From an uncultured Candidatus Melainabacteria bacterium (lineage in GTDB: Bacteria; Cyanobacteriota; Vampirovibrionia; Gastranaerophilales; Gastranaerophilaceae), in assembly GCA_934717855.1 (NCBI GenBank), contig CAKUZI010000005.1, positions 113,687 through 177,686 on the forward strand: a stretch of DNA of 64,000 nt, in the 5' to 3' direction. A program made the position numbers and the translations under genes. Of this stretch, positions 14,840 to 23,533 are shown piece after piece; position 1 is the first letter of the stretch, and each line of letters starts with the position of its first letter. The notes beneath the pieces are model-generated. The model searched no databases. It was not told the origin of the DNA and was given only the letters and a program-made list of their open reading frames with translations.

Positions 14840-15919
14840 TTATTCCTTAAGTAAGCCTCAATAAAACCATCCAAATCGCCGTCCATAACCGCATCTACGT
14901 TACCAACTTCGTAATTTGTTCTATGATCTTTTACCATTTTATAAGGGTGAAAAACATACGACCTAATTTGCGAACCAAAATTTATATCAACATTTTCGCC
15001 TTTCAATTCAGCTAATTTCTTTTCATGTTCAGCTTGTTTTATGGCTAGTAATTTTGATGCCAAAATCTGCATTGCATTTTCTTTATTTTGAAGTTGCGAA
15101 CGCTCTTGCTGGCATTTAACAACAATGCCGGTCGGTTTATGTAAAATCCTTACAGCTGTTTCTACTTTGTTAACATTTTGTCCACCCGCACCACCGGATC
15201 TCATTGTATCAATTTCCAAATCTTCAGGCGGAATTGTAATAGTTTTTTCAAAATCTTCAATTATCGGAGAAACTTCAACAGAAGCAAAACTTGTTTGACG
15301 CTTTCCATTTGCATTAAATGGAGAAATTCTAACAAGCCTATGTACACCTTTTTCTGCTTTTGCGTATCCATATGCAAATTTACCGGTAATTTTTATTGTT
15401 GCAGATTTTATTCCTGCTTCATCTCCATCAAGCTTGTCTAACAATTCAACTTTCCAGTCATGACTTTCTGCCCAACGCATATACATTCTAAGCATTAAAC
15501 TAGCCCAATCTTGAGCATCCGTTCCGCCAGCTCCAGCATTAATCGTTAAAATAGCATCTGCTTCATCATATTCCCCACTTAGCATTTGCTTAACTTCGAA
15601 CTTTTCTAATGCTCTTTCCATAGCATTTAATTGTTCAACAGCCTCTGTCAAAAGTTCTTCATCAGCGATTTCTAATGCTGTTTCTGTATCATCAATTACA
15701 TCTTGCCATTTCTTTAGAAATTCAAGATTATCTTTTATATCACGAATTTGAGAACCAAGTTCAGATGCCTTTTTCTGATTAGCCCAAATTTCAGGCTTTT
15801 GCATCTCTTCTTCTAACTCTTGCAAATCTGACTTTAATTTAGTTGTGTCAAAGACACTCCTTTATTTTTTCAAATCTTATTTTTAAATTTGATAATTGTT
15901 GTTTAATTTCTGTATCCAT
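14836..15919 (-). CDS. prfB: Peptide chain release factor 2 with programmed +1 frameshift
   Basis: RF2 recognises UAA and UGA stop codons and releases the finished peptide. The main frame (to 14836) carries the codon-reading tripeptide in RISPFNANG and the catalytic GGQ in SGGAGGQNVNK. A first frame starts at the ATG 15917-15919 and encodes 23 residues ending in ECL, then TGA at 15848-15850. The classical shift site is intact: an internal AAGGAG, three bases later CTT TGA C. A +1 shift at CTT joins the two parts into a product of about 360 residues, close to the usual RF2 length. Synthesis is thus autoregulated by RF2 level. No clear ribosome binding site is seen before 15919. The gene is divergent from the 16008 membrane-protein gene. 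Confidence 0.95.
15847..15862 (-). other. Programmed +1 frameshift site of prfB
   Basis: On the minus strand: AAG GAG TGT CTT TGA C. The Shine-Dalgarno-like AAGGAG three bases before CTT, the slippery CTT and the poor stop TGA C match the conserved RF2 recoding signal. Confidence 0.93.
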
Positions 15920-15960
15920 AGAACAAGATTATCACGAAAACATTCATAATAAAACACATA

Positions 15961-15988
15961 TTGCAATCGCACAAAAAACTGCTATAAT
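15961..15988 (+). promoter_or_regulatory. Promoter of the membrane-protein pair 16008-17490
   Basis: TTGCAA (15961-15966), a 16-base spacer and a perfect TATAAT (15983-15988), followed by a ribosome binding site GAAGGAG and the ATG at 16008. Confidence 0.6.
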
Positions 15989-16007
15989 AAAACTTGAAGG
16001 AGAGATT

Positions 16008-16739
16008 ATGAGTGAAATAGTTGATAGTTATAAAAAAATATTTGAAAACAAAAAAGCCAATGTTGGAATAGCTGTTTTTGCTCTTATTTGGAGTATTTCA
16101 ACGGTATTATTTGATATTAAATTCGGAAATGAAAATTCTACAAAAAATAATCCTATTGATTTTATTTTTAGTTTGCTCATCGGGGTATACAGTTTACAAT
16201 TTTTGCACAATGCGATAAACAACGTAAATGAAAGAATTTTACCAACTATTAAGGAAATTCAACCAAAAATTTTATGGGGAATGATTAAACTAAATATTGT
16301 TTGGGGCATTTATGCTGTTTTAATACTGATTTTTGCGCTTACAACCTACATTTTTACCCACTTATTAGTAATTCCGATAATAATTATGACCGCTTTAGTT
16401 ATTATATCTGCTCCTTTATATTACATATATCTTGCATACGCTGAAAATCTTGACACTAAAGGATTATATAATATAACAAAGATTTTTAAATTCCTAAAAG
16501 CGTCATACAAACCTCTATACATTAACATTTGTTTGTATGCCCTTATTTCTGTTGCTATAATAATTATTTTTGCAATATTATATCTGCTTACTCAAGAAAA
16601 TTATGTCTTTGATATAATTGCAGGCTTTATTTCGAGCTATTTATTTATAATAACTTGGTATTTTGCGTTCCCATATTCATTAATCCCATCCTATTTTGAG
16701 AAAATTCGTCCTATCACAAATGGAGAATTAAATGGCTAG
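16008..16739 (+). CDS. Multi-pass membrane protein, first of a pair
   Basis: A 243-residue protein with about six hydrophobic segments and few charged loops. A conserved-looking stretch APLYYIYLAYAENLDTKGLYN between helices resembles DUF4013-type uncharacterised membrane proteins. The start at 16008 is preceded by GAAGGAG and a good promoter; the longer open frame upstream runs antisense through prfB and is rejected. The next gene starts 8 bases before this one ends and encodes a protein of similar size and topology, suggesting a heteromeric membrane pair. No transport motif or catalytic residue is visible. Confidence 0.65.
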   Translation: MSEIVDSYKKIFENKKANVGIAVFALIWSISTVLFDIKFGNENSTKNNPIDFIFSLLIGVYSLQFLHNAINNVNERILPTIKEIQPKILWGMIKLNIVWGIYAVLILIFALTTYIFTHLLVIPIIIMTALVIISAPLYYIYLAYAENLDTKGLYNITKIFKFLKASYKPLYINICLYALISVAIIIIFAILYLLTQENYVFDIIAGFISSYLFIITWYFAFPYSLIPSYFEKIRPITNGELNG

Positions 16740-17490
16740 ATTAATTGAGGGAATTAAAGTTTTATATTCTGGAAAAGATTGGCTTAACAGGCAAATTTGT
16801 TTGTTTTCAGTTTGCGGAATTTTAGGAATTATTAATGCGTACTTAGCCTTAGGGATGCAAAGTATTAATGAAATCTCAACAATTCAAAAACTTCTATTCG
16901 CGGGACTAAACCTGATTTTCTGTCTATTTTTTGTGGGATATGAAACAACTTTTCTTCGCACAAGAGAATTACCTGATATAAGTTTAGAAACACTAAAAAT
17001 CGGATTAAAAAGAATTCCATTTATTGTTTTCTTGGTAAGCATACCAATTACAATGCTAAGTTTATTTTCCAAACAGCATTATTTCGCTTTTTGCGCAGAT
17101 ACAATTCTTGCAATTCCAATGGTGATGCTACTTGCAGGTTTTTCTTATAATTATGATAATAATGAAATTTGTAAGTTTTTTAAAATATTCAGAGCAAAAG
17201 AATATTTTACATTGTTAATTGAAAGAATTTGGGTCGTAATTATGTGTTATATAATTACTTTATCTATAATTTTTACCAAAATTGTTGTTTTATGTTTAAT
17301 AATTGCATTTACTTACAAAGGTGATGTCAGCACTATCGGCCTTTTACTCTCCTCAAAAATGGTTATAATTGCAAAATTGGCAAGCTATATAATAATAGTA
17401 TTACTTACCTATATTTTATCCATAGGCACCTTAGCTTGGGATTACGAACTTATTACTACAGGAGAAGAAAAAGAAAAGAACTTAATCTAG
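16732..17490 (+). CDS. Multi-pass membrane protein, second of a pair
   Basis: A 252-residue protein with about six hydrophobic segments, overlapping the end of the upstream membrane protein by 8 bases and so translationally coupled to it. Its N-terminal IEGIKVLYSGKDW resembles the entry region of the same kind of uncharacterised (DUF4013-like) proteins. The two may derive from a duplication, although the primary sequences have diverged. It ends inside the 3' end of the convergent 5'-nucleotidase-like gene (9-base overlap), with no separate terminator visible. The function is unknown. Confidence 0.65.
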   Translation: MARLIEGIKVLYSGKDWLNRQICLFSVCGILGIINAYLALGMQSINEISTIQKLLFAGLNLIFCLFFVGYETTFLRTRELPDISLETLKIGLKRIPFIVFLVSIPITMLSLFSKQHYFAFCADTILAIPMVMLLAGFSYNYDNNEICKFFKIFRAKEYFTLLIERIWVVIMCYIITLSIIFTKIVVLCLIIAFTYKGDVSTIGLLLSSKMVIIAKLASYIIIVLLTYILSIGTLAWDYELITTGEEKEKNLI

Positions 17491-19026
17491 AACTTGTATT
17501 CTGCCATCATCTACAATATCTACCGGTTCTTTATGTTTTGCAAAATAATCTTCTACGCACTTTGTAATATCAAAATCGCAAACTTTTTCAGCTTGGTCAA
17601 ATTTCTTCAACATAGTAAATCCATCGTGTCCCTGTGCATAATAATCAGTTAAAACTGTTTTATAAGTTTTGTCGGTTCTCGGATTTTTAATATCAATCGG
17701 AGTTTCTTTTCCATCTTTGGCAACAAAAGATGCACTTCTTAATTCTCCATTATGATCAATTGTATATTTCAAACCTGAAACATGAACAATTCCAGGCTTA
17801 TTATTTGGATTTGTAAGCGATTTTGCAGAAACTTTCAATGCATCAACTATTTCTTTTTCAGTATAATCAGCTACAACCATTTTGTTTTTGAATGGAGAAA
17901 TATCATCCAACCACCTTGTATCAAGTTTTCCTGCTTCAAAATAGCCTCTAATTGTTGCAGAGCCAAACAAGGCAATATCTGTTCCCAATTCTTCTTTCAT
18001 ACAATCACACAAAAAATTCGCATGTCCGCTAGGATCAATTGAAGCATTTATTGGTGGAGGTGGAGCTGAATTTACAACACCAACAACTCTTGGCTTACCC
18101 AAAATCTGTTCAAAAACATGTTTAACTAACGGACTACGCCTAAAACCTCTAGAACTTGTAATATTATTTTGAACTTTAGTCATAACACCATCTTTATCCC
18201 ACTCAACGTTTAAAACGCCAAAATAGTTTCCGTCACGACCAGCTTGAGTAATAACAACCGGTTCTCCTGCCTTAGAATTAAACAAATTAACATTAGGCTT
18301 AACATCTTTAACTAAATTATGAGAATGTCCACCCAATATTATATCAACACCATCTGTGTTTTTTGCAATTTGTTGATCGTAGCCAAAGCCGACATGAGAA
18401 AGCAAAATTATTTTATTCACACCTTGTTTCTTTAACTTGTCCGCTTCTGCTTGAATATCTTTTATTGTATTTTCGATATTATCAACCTTTAATTCTTCAA
18501 ATATTTTGCCATATTTCAAACGAGAGAACAAATCTACAGGAGCTGCCCCGATAATTCCATACTTGTTTCCATCCACCTCTTGAATATATGATTTTTGAAT
18601 TTTGTCATGAAGTGGATTTTCAGGTTTTATATTTACATTACAAGCCAGCAACTTGTAACCCATATGTGGCACCAATTCTGCTATATGATCCGGCATATCG
18701 CATTCATGATTTCCAACTGCAGAAGCCATAATCCCCATTACATCCTGAGCTTCAACCATAGCTTTATTCGCTAGAAGAGGTTCCCCAAGCTGGATATCAC
18801 CTGATGACAACTTTAATTTATCCGTAGGAACAGACGGCACAAAGCTATCAAATGCATTTGAAGCAGTAACAGCTCGTTCCATATTAATGGACTTGCCATG
18901 GAAATCATTAATATAAAAAATGCTAGTCCTATTATTAGGTTCTGTTTTACCGTCTGGCGATTTTTTATTTTGAAGCGCCTGAGCTGTAAAATTCAATTGT
19001 GACCTAAATACGGGCTTTATCATCAA
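17482..19026 (-). CDS. 5'-nucleotidase/UDP-sugar hydrolase-type metallophosphatase with an F-motif N-terminus
   Basis: A 514-residue two-domain enzyme. The N-terminal metallophosphatase carries the dimetal motifs INDFHG, SSGDIQLG, GNHE, LLSHVG and GGHSH; the C-terminal 5'-nucleotidase domain has FGSATIRG and TDYYAQGHDGF, which bind the nucleotide. Relatives such as UshA and YfkN hydrolyse nucleotides or UDP-sugars outside the cytoplasm and carry Sec signal peptides. This one has none; it begins MIKPVFRSQLNFTAQ, the F-motif seen in other genes here. The start is TTG (19026) or ATG (19023); AAGGGG fits the TTG slightly better. A TAGC-A-tract box stands about 30 bases upstream. Confidence 0.85.
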   Translation of the reverse strand: MMIKPVFRSQLNFTAQALQNKKSPDGKTEPNNRTSIFYINDFHGKSINMERAVTASNAFDSFVPSVPTDKLKLSSGDIQLGEPLLANKAMVEAQDVMGIMASAVGNHECDMPDHIAELVPHMGYKLLACNVNIKPENPLHDKIQKSYIQEVDGNKYGIIGAAPVDLFSRLKYGKIFEELKVDNIENTIKDIQAEADKLKKQGVNKIILLSHVGFGYDQQIAKNTDGVDIILGGHSHNLVKDVKPNVNLFNSKAGEPVVITQAGRDGNYFGVLNVEWDKDGVMTKVQNNITSSRGFRRSPLVKHVFEQILGKPRVVGVVNSAPPPPINASIDPSGHANFLCDCMKEELGTDIALFGSATIRGYFEAGKLDTRWLDDISPFKNKMVVADYTEKEIVDALKVSAKSLTNPNNKPGIVHVSGLKYTIDHNGELRSASFVAKDGKETPIDIKNPRTDKTYKTVLTDYYAQGHDGFTMLKKFDQAEKVCDFDITKCVEDYFAKHKEPVDIVDDGRIQVLD

Positions 19027-19054
19027 ATCAAATTCCCCTTACATTAAAAATCAT

Positions 19055-19071
19055 AAAAATATTTTTTGCTA
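19055..19071 (-). promoter_or_regulatory. TAGC-A-tract box upstream of the 5'-nucleotidase gene
   Basis: Reads TAGCAAAAAATATTTTT on the minus strand, identical over all 17 bases to the box at 52847-52863. It ends 28-31 bases before the start codon, depending on which start is used. Confidence 0.5.
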
Positions 19072-19139
19072 CATTAAAAATAAAAGGTTTACAAAAGTTT
19101 AAAATAATGATTTCTCAAAAAAACAAAAATTTTATGCAC

Positions 19140-19171
19140 AAAAAAGACACCCCAAAGGGTGCCATTTTTAT
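19140..19171 (-). terminator. Terminator after the 19193 gene
   Basis: On the minus strand GGCACCC and GGGTGTC pair (one G-U) with loop TTTG, followed by TTTTTT. Confidence 0.8.
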
Positions 19172-19192
19172 TTAAAATTGATGAGTTATATT

Positions 19193-19498
19193 TTATTTTT
19201 CCATCTCATCCATAGCTTGAAGCTGTTTTTTCTTGTAATTATGGATTACTGCGTCCACAAGAAGCTCATAAGATTTCATATTCTCGATATTCGGAAATTC
19301 CTCTTTGAGTTGTTCTCTGACCATTGCTTCCAGCTTACGTTCGTCAGAACTTGATTTTAGTTCGTCAACTCCGCTAACCATGCTAATATAATCAGCATTT
19401 TTTCTGTTACGGTTCATAAAATTCAACCAGCGCAACTTCGGACTAATTTGATTTTCCAAAGTTTTCACTATTTTTAGATTTTTTAAACGTTCCAACAT
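19193..19498 (-). CDS. Hypothetical 101-residue protein
   Basis: A small, charged, probably all-helical protein (MLERLKNLKIVKTLE start, KRKLEAMVREQLKEEF middle, Lys-rich tail) with no recognised domain, signal or membrane segment. GGAG lies 8 bases before the ATG at 19498, a palindrome (19542-19559) sits upstream and a good terminator follows, so it is a single-gene transcript that is likely regulated. Its composition is normal for the window. The function is unknown. Confidence 0.65.
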   Translation of the reverse strand: MLERLKNLKIVKTLENQISPKLRWLNFMNRNRKNADYISMVSGVDELKSSSDERKLEAMVREQLKEEFPNIENMKSYELLVDAVIHNYKKKQLQAMDEMEK

Positions 19499-19541
19499 GA
19501 GTTGACTCCTACTAATTTATTTTAATTTTTTGAATTACCTT

Positions 19542-19559
19542 CTTTACACTATTGTAAAG
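19542..19559. promoter_or_regulatory. Perfect palindrome upstream of the 19193 gene
   Basis: CTTTACA-CTAT-TGTAAAG, a 7-bp perfect inverted repeat, 44 bases before the start codon of the 19193 gene. A similar TTTACA...TGTAAA repeat with a wider centre lies upstream of glnA, so the factor need not be the same. Confidence 0.4.
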
Positions 19560-19608
19560 TATCCTGAAAAAAATAATTTACTTTTTTACAAAGATTGTTT
19601 ACAATTCT

Positions 19609-21657
19609 TTATAATTTACTAAAATCAGCTATATACGCATATTTTGACTTCAATAGAGTTAATAAAGCAAGTCTGTTTTCTTTAACATTTTCGTCCTTAT
19701 CCATAACAAGAACATCATTAAAGAATTTTTCTACAGACGGATTTATTTCTTCTAATTGTTTCAAATATGCATCATAGCTCATATTTTCAGAAACTGTTTC
19801 TATTTGAGATAAAAGCATGCTTTCAGCCGGCTCTTTAAACAACGCTTTATTAACTTGCTTTTTGCTGTCTTCTTTTAACATTCTAAGAACTCTGTTTGCA
19901 CTTTCCAACAATGCCGGAGAATTCAATTTTGCAACAACTTCAACTCGCTTAATATAATCTGTTAAATCTACAAGCGGATTTTTGTTCACAGCACAAGCTT
20001 CCAAAACATTTTTCGGATATTTTTCTGACAAGAATATAATTAATCTTTGGATAAAGAAATCATAAATTTCATCAGTTATTTTTCCTGAAACTCTATTCAC
20101 ACAAGAACCTGTAGCTTTTTTAATTTTATCAACAAAACCTGTTCCCTCAGTTGAAATCGGCAATAGCAATAATACTTCATTTACCAAAGTTGCTAAGTCG
20201 ATTTTCAAATCATTCGCAAGAATTGTTCTAATGATACCTAAAGCCGAACGTCTTACTCCTAGTGGATCAGAAGAACCTGTTGGTTTTTTACCCTCAGCAA
20301 AAACAGCACAGATATTATCCATTTTGTCAGCAATACCAACAATTTGTCCCTCAAGAGTTTTTGCAATTTCACCATCCGCATTAAGAGGGAAATAATGTTC
20401 TTTAATCCCTTCACAAACACTTTCTGGTTCATTTGAAACTTTTGCATAATCCGCTCCAATAAAACCTTGAAGCTCTGTAAATTCAAACACCAATTTTGTT
20501 GCCAAATCAGCTTTTGCCAAAAGCGCAGTTCTTTCAACTGTCGGATTATTGCCAATCATTAGTTTTGACAATTTAACAAGTCTTTGAGCCTTATCATACA
20601 TTGATCCCATTCCTTTTTGGAACGTAATCCCTTTGATGTCTTCCACGTAATCAACAAGCGGTTTTCTTGTATCTTCATTAAAGAAGAACACAGCATCATC
20701 AAGACGAGCTTTAATTACACGAACATTTCCTGATGCAACATTTTCAAAATTATTACCCAAATAATTTGTCATCGTAATAAATTTGTTAATTAGTTTGCCA
20801 TCTTTATACAATGCAAAATATCTTTGATGAACAGCCATTACAGTAACAACAAGCTCTTCCGGCAATTTCAAATATTCCGGAGAGAATTCGCAAACTGCAG
20901 GAACCGGATATTCCGTAATAAATGTTACTTCTTCCAACAAATCGTCTGTGTAATAAGGTTCTGCACCTAACTTTGAAGCTTCTTCTTTTGCTCTATCAAT
21001 AATAATTTGTTTTCTTTCTTCTTGGTTGACAATAACATTATGTTTACGCATCAATTCAATATAATCATCAGGAGAAGAGATAACAAATTCTTTTTCAGTA
21101 GCAAATCTGTGTCCACGAGAAATGTTTGAGCTTTCTCTATCAATAATTTTAATTTTTACTTCTTCATTATCAAGAATTGAAACAATCCATCTTATAGGGC
21201 GTGAGAATTTAACTTCATTTTCAGCCCATCTCATAAAGTGAGAACCTTGAAGTTTCAAAACAATTGATGGAACGTTATCTTTCAAAAGTTCCACAATTGA
21301 TTTACCTTTGATAACTATTTTTGCGTGAATATAATCATTTTCAATATACAAATCAGCCGGATTAATTCCGTTTTTCTTGCAAAAACCTTCGCCGGCTTTT
21401 GTCAAATTTCCATTTTCGTCATAAGCAACTTTTTTGATAGGCCCCTTAACAATTTTTTCTTCATCTTTACTTTGTTTTTCAAGACCAGAAACAATCACTG
21501 CAAGACGTCTTGGAGTTGCATATACTTCAACCTTTTCAAAATCTACTTTATTGTTATTCAAAAAAGTTTCAAAACCGTTTCTTAACTGCTGAATTGCAGA
21601 CGGAATAAACTTATACGGTAATTCTTCACATCCAACTTCTAATAAATATTTACTCAT
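19609..21657 (-). CDS. glyS: Glycyl-tRNA synthetase, beta subunit
   Basis: The beta chain of the bacterial alpha2-beta2 GlyRS, which charges tRNA-Gly; it holds tRNA-binding and HD-like domains while the alpha chain (glyQ) holds the active site. The 682-residue product begins YLLEVGCEELPYKFIPSA, the standard GlyS start, and contains PTRRLAV-like ATPRRLAVIV, FSRPIRWIV, GSSDPLGVRR and a C-terminal DALR-type anticodon region. The start at 21657 has AAGGA about 8 bases upstream; a 26-codon extension has no support. glyQ is not next to it, which is unusual since the two are often adjacent. Confidence 0.95.
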   Translation of the reverse strand: MSKYLLEVGCEELPYKFIPSAIQQLRNGFETFLNNNKVDFEKVEVYATPRRLAVIVSGLEKQSKDEEKIVKGPIKKVAYDENGNLTKAGEGFCKKNGINPADLYIENDYIHAKIVIKGKSIVELLKDNVPSIVLKLQGSHFMRWAENEVKFSRPIRWIVSILDNEEVKIKIIDRESSNISRGHRFATEKEFVISSPDDYIELMRKHNVIVNQEERKQIIIDRAKEEASKLGAEPYYTDDLLEEVTFITEYPVPAVCEFSPEYLKLPEELVVTVMAVHQRYFALYKDGKLINKFITMTNYLGNNFENVASGNVRVIKARLDDAVFFFNEDTRKPLVDYVEDIKGITFQKGMGSMYDKAQRLVKLSKLMIGNNPTVERTALLAKADLATKLVFEFTELQGFIGADYAKVSNEPESVCEGIKEHYFPLNADGEIAKTLEGQIVGIADKMDNICAVFAEGKKPTGSSDPLGVRRSALGIIRTILANDLKIDLATLVNEVLLLLPISTEGTGFVDKIKKATGSCVNRVSGKITDEIYDFFIQRLIIFLSEKYPKNVLEACAVNKNPLVDLTDYIKRVEVVAKLNSPALLESANRVLRMLKEDSKKQVNKALFKEPAESMLLSQIETVSENMSYDAYLKQLEEINPSVEKFFNDVLVMDKDENVKENRLALLTLLKSKYAYIADFSKL

Positions 21658-21742
21658 AATAATATCCTTTAATTCTACTGTACCTTGATTATATACTTGT
21701 AAAGGGAGAATGTAAAGAGAGCACACACAGTTCAAGTAAACT

Positions 21743-22536
21743 TTATTTAGAAGACTTCCAATAGCTCAAAGATTTATACAAAACATCCCAATACGGCTTA
21801 GAACTATCTTGCGGACTAACATTGCGATGCGCCCAATGATAACACCCCTTAAAGTTTTCTGAATTTACAATATTAGGGTTGCACATGGTATTATAATTCA
21901 TTGTTTCATACCTAAAAATATCATATCCAAAACGATTTGGACCTTTATATGGACCATTTGTATCAAAAACAGCTGCTATTAACACTGGATGGTTAAAACC
22001 TCCTAAATAAGCAAACAAAGGCGACACCGTCATTCCATCTGCTAAAACCATATGTTTAGCCGAACCTGGATATAAACAACTATATGTCGTATTGCCATGT
22101 TTTACACCAAAGAAAGACTTACAATAAATATTTTTCCGATAAGCTTCCGAATCATCAAAAAATTTCACTGTCTTAAACTGTTGATACCATATATCGTTTA
22201 TTTTTGGAATTTGTTGTTTAAGTAATCTATAATTTTCATTGTTATCACAATTAGGACATCCCGCAACATTCAACTCTGCAAGAGAGGTGTATCCGTATTC
22301 ATTAGCGGTTTTTTGAATAGCTTGCTGAATAATAGAATCAGCTTTTTTAAATTGATTTTCTAGAACTTTAACCTTGTAATTGGCAACAACACTTGGAAGA
22401 GTCAAAGCCACAACAACACCAATAATTCCAAGAGTGATTAGAACCTCTGCTAATGTAAATGCGAATTTGAATTTTAGTTGTATATCAAAATTCAAGCCCC
22501 CCCCCCGACAGCTCTTTTTAAACCAAACATTTTCAT
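21743..22536 (-). CDS. Prepilin-type pseudopilin put out of frame by a G10 tract
   Basis: The pilin frame (from a weak TTG at 22495) encodes KFKFA|FTLAEVLITLG with Glu at +5, a hydrophobic helix, several Cys pairs and the C-terminal DTNG...GPNRFGYDIF motif shared with other pseudopilins here. The only good start is the ATG at 22536: it has AAGGAG six bases upstream and a TTGCAA-16-TATAGT promoter. From there ten codons lead into ten G (22506-22497), and in this state the frame runs into TGA straight after the tract. With 11 G (or 8) the ATG would be in frame, giving a protein of about 264 residues. This is the arrangement of a phase-variable gene seen in the off state. A sequencing error in the homopolymer is the main alternative. 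Confidence 0.82.
22497..22506 (-). repeat. Poly-G tract (10 G on the coding strand) in the pseudopilin leader
   Basis: Ten consecutive G between the start codon and the prepilin motif, preceded by GCTGTC and followed by C. The same GTC-G10-C context occurs in the gene at 62341. Here the length leaves the gene one base short of the correct frame. Confidence 0.88.
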
Positions 22537-22565
22537 AATTTTCTCCTTTTCTTAGAATATAAACT

Positions 22566-22593
22566 ACTATACCATATATTCAAATAATTGCAA
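22566..22593 (-). promoter_or_regulatory. Promoter of the phase-variable pseudopilin
   Basis: On the minus strand TTGCAA (22593-22588), a 16-base spacer and TATAGT (22571-22566), followed by AAGGAG and the ATG at 22536. It supports the upstream start choice. Confidence 0.55.
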
Positions 22594-22611
22594 AATTTCC
22601 CAATAAAAAAT

Positions 22612-22684
22612 TGCGCTTGGCGCGATTCGAACGCGCGACCTATCCCTTAAAAGGGGAGTGCTCTACCTGCTGAGCTACAAGCGC
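22612..22684 (-). tRNA. tRNA-Lys (anticodon UUU)
   Basis: A 73-base cloverleaf: a perfect 7-bp acceptor stem (GCGCTTG/CAAGCGC), a D arm GCTC...GAGC, anticodon loop CTTTTAA with UUU at its centre, and a T arm GCGCG-TTCGAAT-CGCGC. The discriminator base is A and CCA is not encoded. The base pair at the top of the anticodon stem is a mismatch (C-U), which is tolerated. Confidence 0.95.
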
Positions 22685-22809
22685 AAGTTAAAATTTGCTA
22701 TTCATTTCGTCTGTGGTTTTATATTAACAAGAAAAAATTTTAATGTCAACTGTTTTTTCTTATTTTTATTAAAATCTGGAAAACTTTTATTTTTAAAACT
22801 TCTCAAAAC

Positions 22810-22838
22810 AAAAGCCCGTCTTGATTAACGGGCTTTTT
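22810..22838 (-). terminator. Terminator of the 22840 regulator gene
   Basis: On the minus strand AAGCCCGT and ACGGGCTT pair around a short loop and are followed by T residues, directly after the stop codon. Confidence 0.8.
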
Positions 22839-22839
22839 A

Positions 22840-23403
22840 TCATTTTAAATGCATATATTTTTTTGCACAATCAAACATAGTATTTACAAGCACTGCATTA
22901 GAATAAATATTCATCCCATTTAATTCTAAAACTTGTTTCATGCGCTTTTCCCACATTGCATAAATATCATCTTTGCTTAAATCTAATACCTGCGCAATCA
23001 TGGTTAATTCTTTAAAATCTATAGGAATCGGAAGACTTCCTCTAAGCATGTCAACAATATCTAGTCGTTTTTTTCGTGGAAACGCTTTTAAAAACGTCAC
23101 AACCGACATTTCTTTTTCTTTCATAACACTTCTAAAAAATTCAACAGCATCATCAACTAAAATAGGTTCTTGCGGAATTTTATACTCTTCAAAGTCTTCC
23201 GGTTCAATTTCCATGACCGTGGCAATTCTTTCTAAAGTAGTACTTCTTGTCGAAAATGGAATTGCATCATCTATCAAATTATAAACATAAGAAAGAGTTA
23301 CACCTATCATTTCTGCAAAATCTTTTTTGTGCAGAGAATTCTTTTCTAAAAACTTTGCAACTTTTTCTGAACTCTTTTCTTGTACAATCGGTTTATTTTT
23401 CAT
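22840..23403 (-). CDS. HTH (XRE-like) regulator with a second helical domain
   Basis: A 187-residue protein. Residues about 18-75 form a Cro/C1-type helix-turn-helix (FLEKNSLHKKDFAEMIGVTLSYVYNLI), followed by a second, similar helical unit (MSVVTFLKAFPRKKRLDIVDMLRG...KELTMIAQVLDLS) that may be a degenerate repeat of the first. The start at 23403 has GAGG 8 bases upstream; a longer frame from 23472 lacks a site. It ends with TGA, one of very few genes here to do so. It is single-gene, between tRNA-Lys and divergent pth. The target and signal are unknown. Confidence 0.72.
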   Translation of the reverse strand: MKNKPIVQEKSSEKVAKFLEKNSLHKKDFAEMIGVTLSYVYNLIDDAIPFSTRSTTLERIATVMEIEPEDFEEYKIPQEPILVDDAVEFFRSVMKEKEMSVVTFLKAFPRKKRLDIVDMLRGSLPIPIDFKELTMIAQVLDLSKDDIYAMWEKRMKQVLELNGMNIYSNAVLVNTMFDCAKKYMHLK

Positions 23404-23533
23404 AATTATATCCTCACCTTTTAAAGTATCTTCAAGATAAATGTTTTTTATCAATTTGTTAAGCGAAAACATGGCAAACAGGTTCGGTAATATTTATTTA
23501 CGTTAAAATAATAACTATAAAGGATAAATAAAT

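Noticed and set aside
15843..16007. N-terminal extension of the 16008 membrane protein
   Set aside because: It runs antisense through the start of prfB and its frameshift site; a promoter and GAAGGAG stand directly before 16008.
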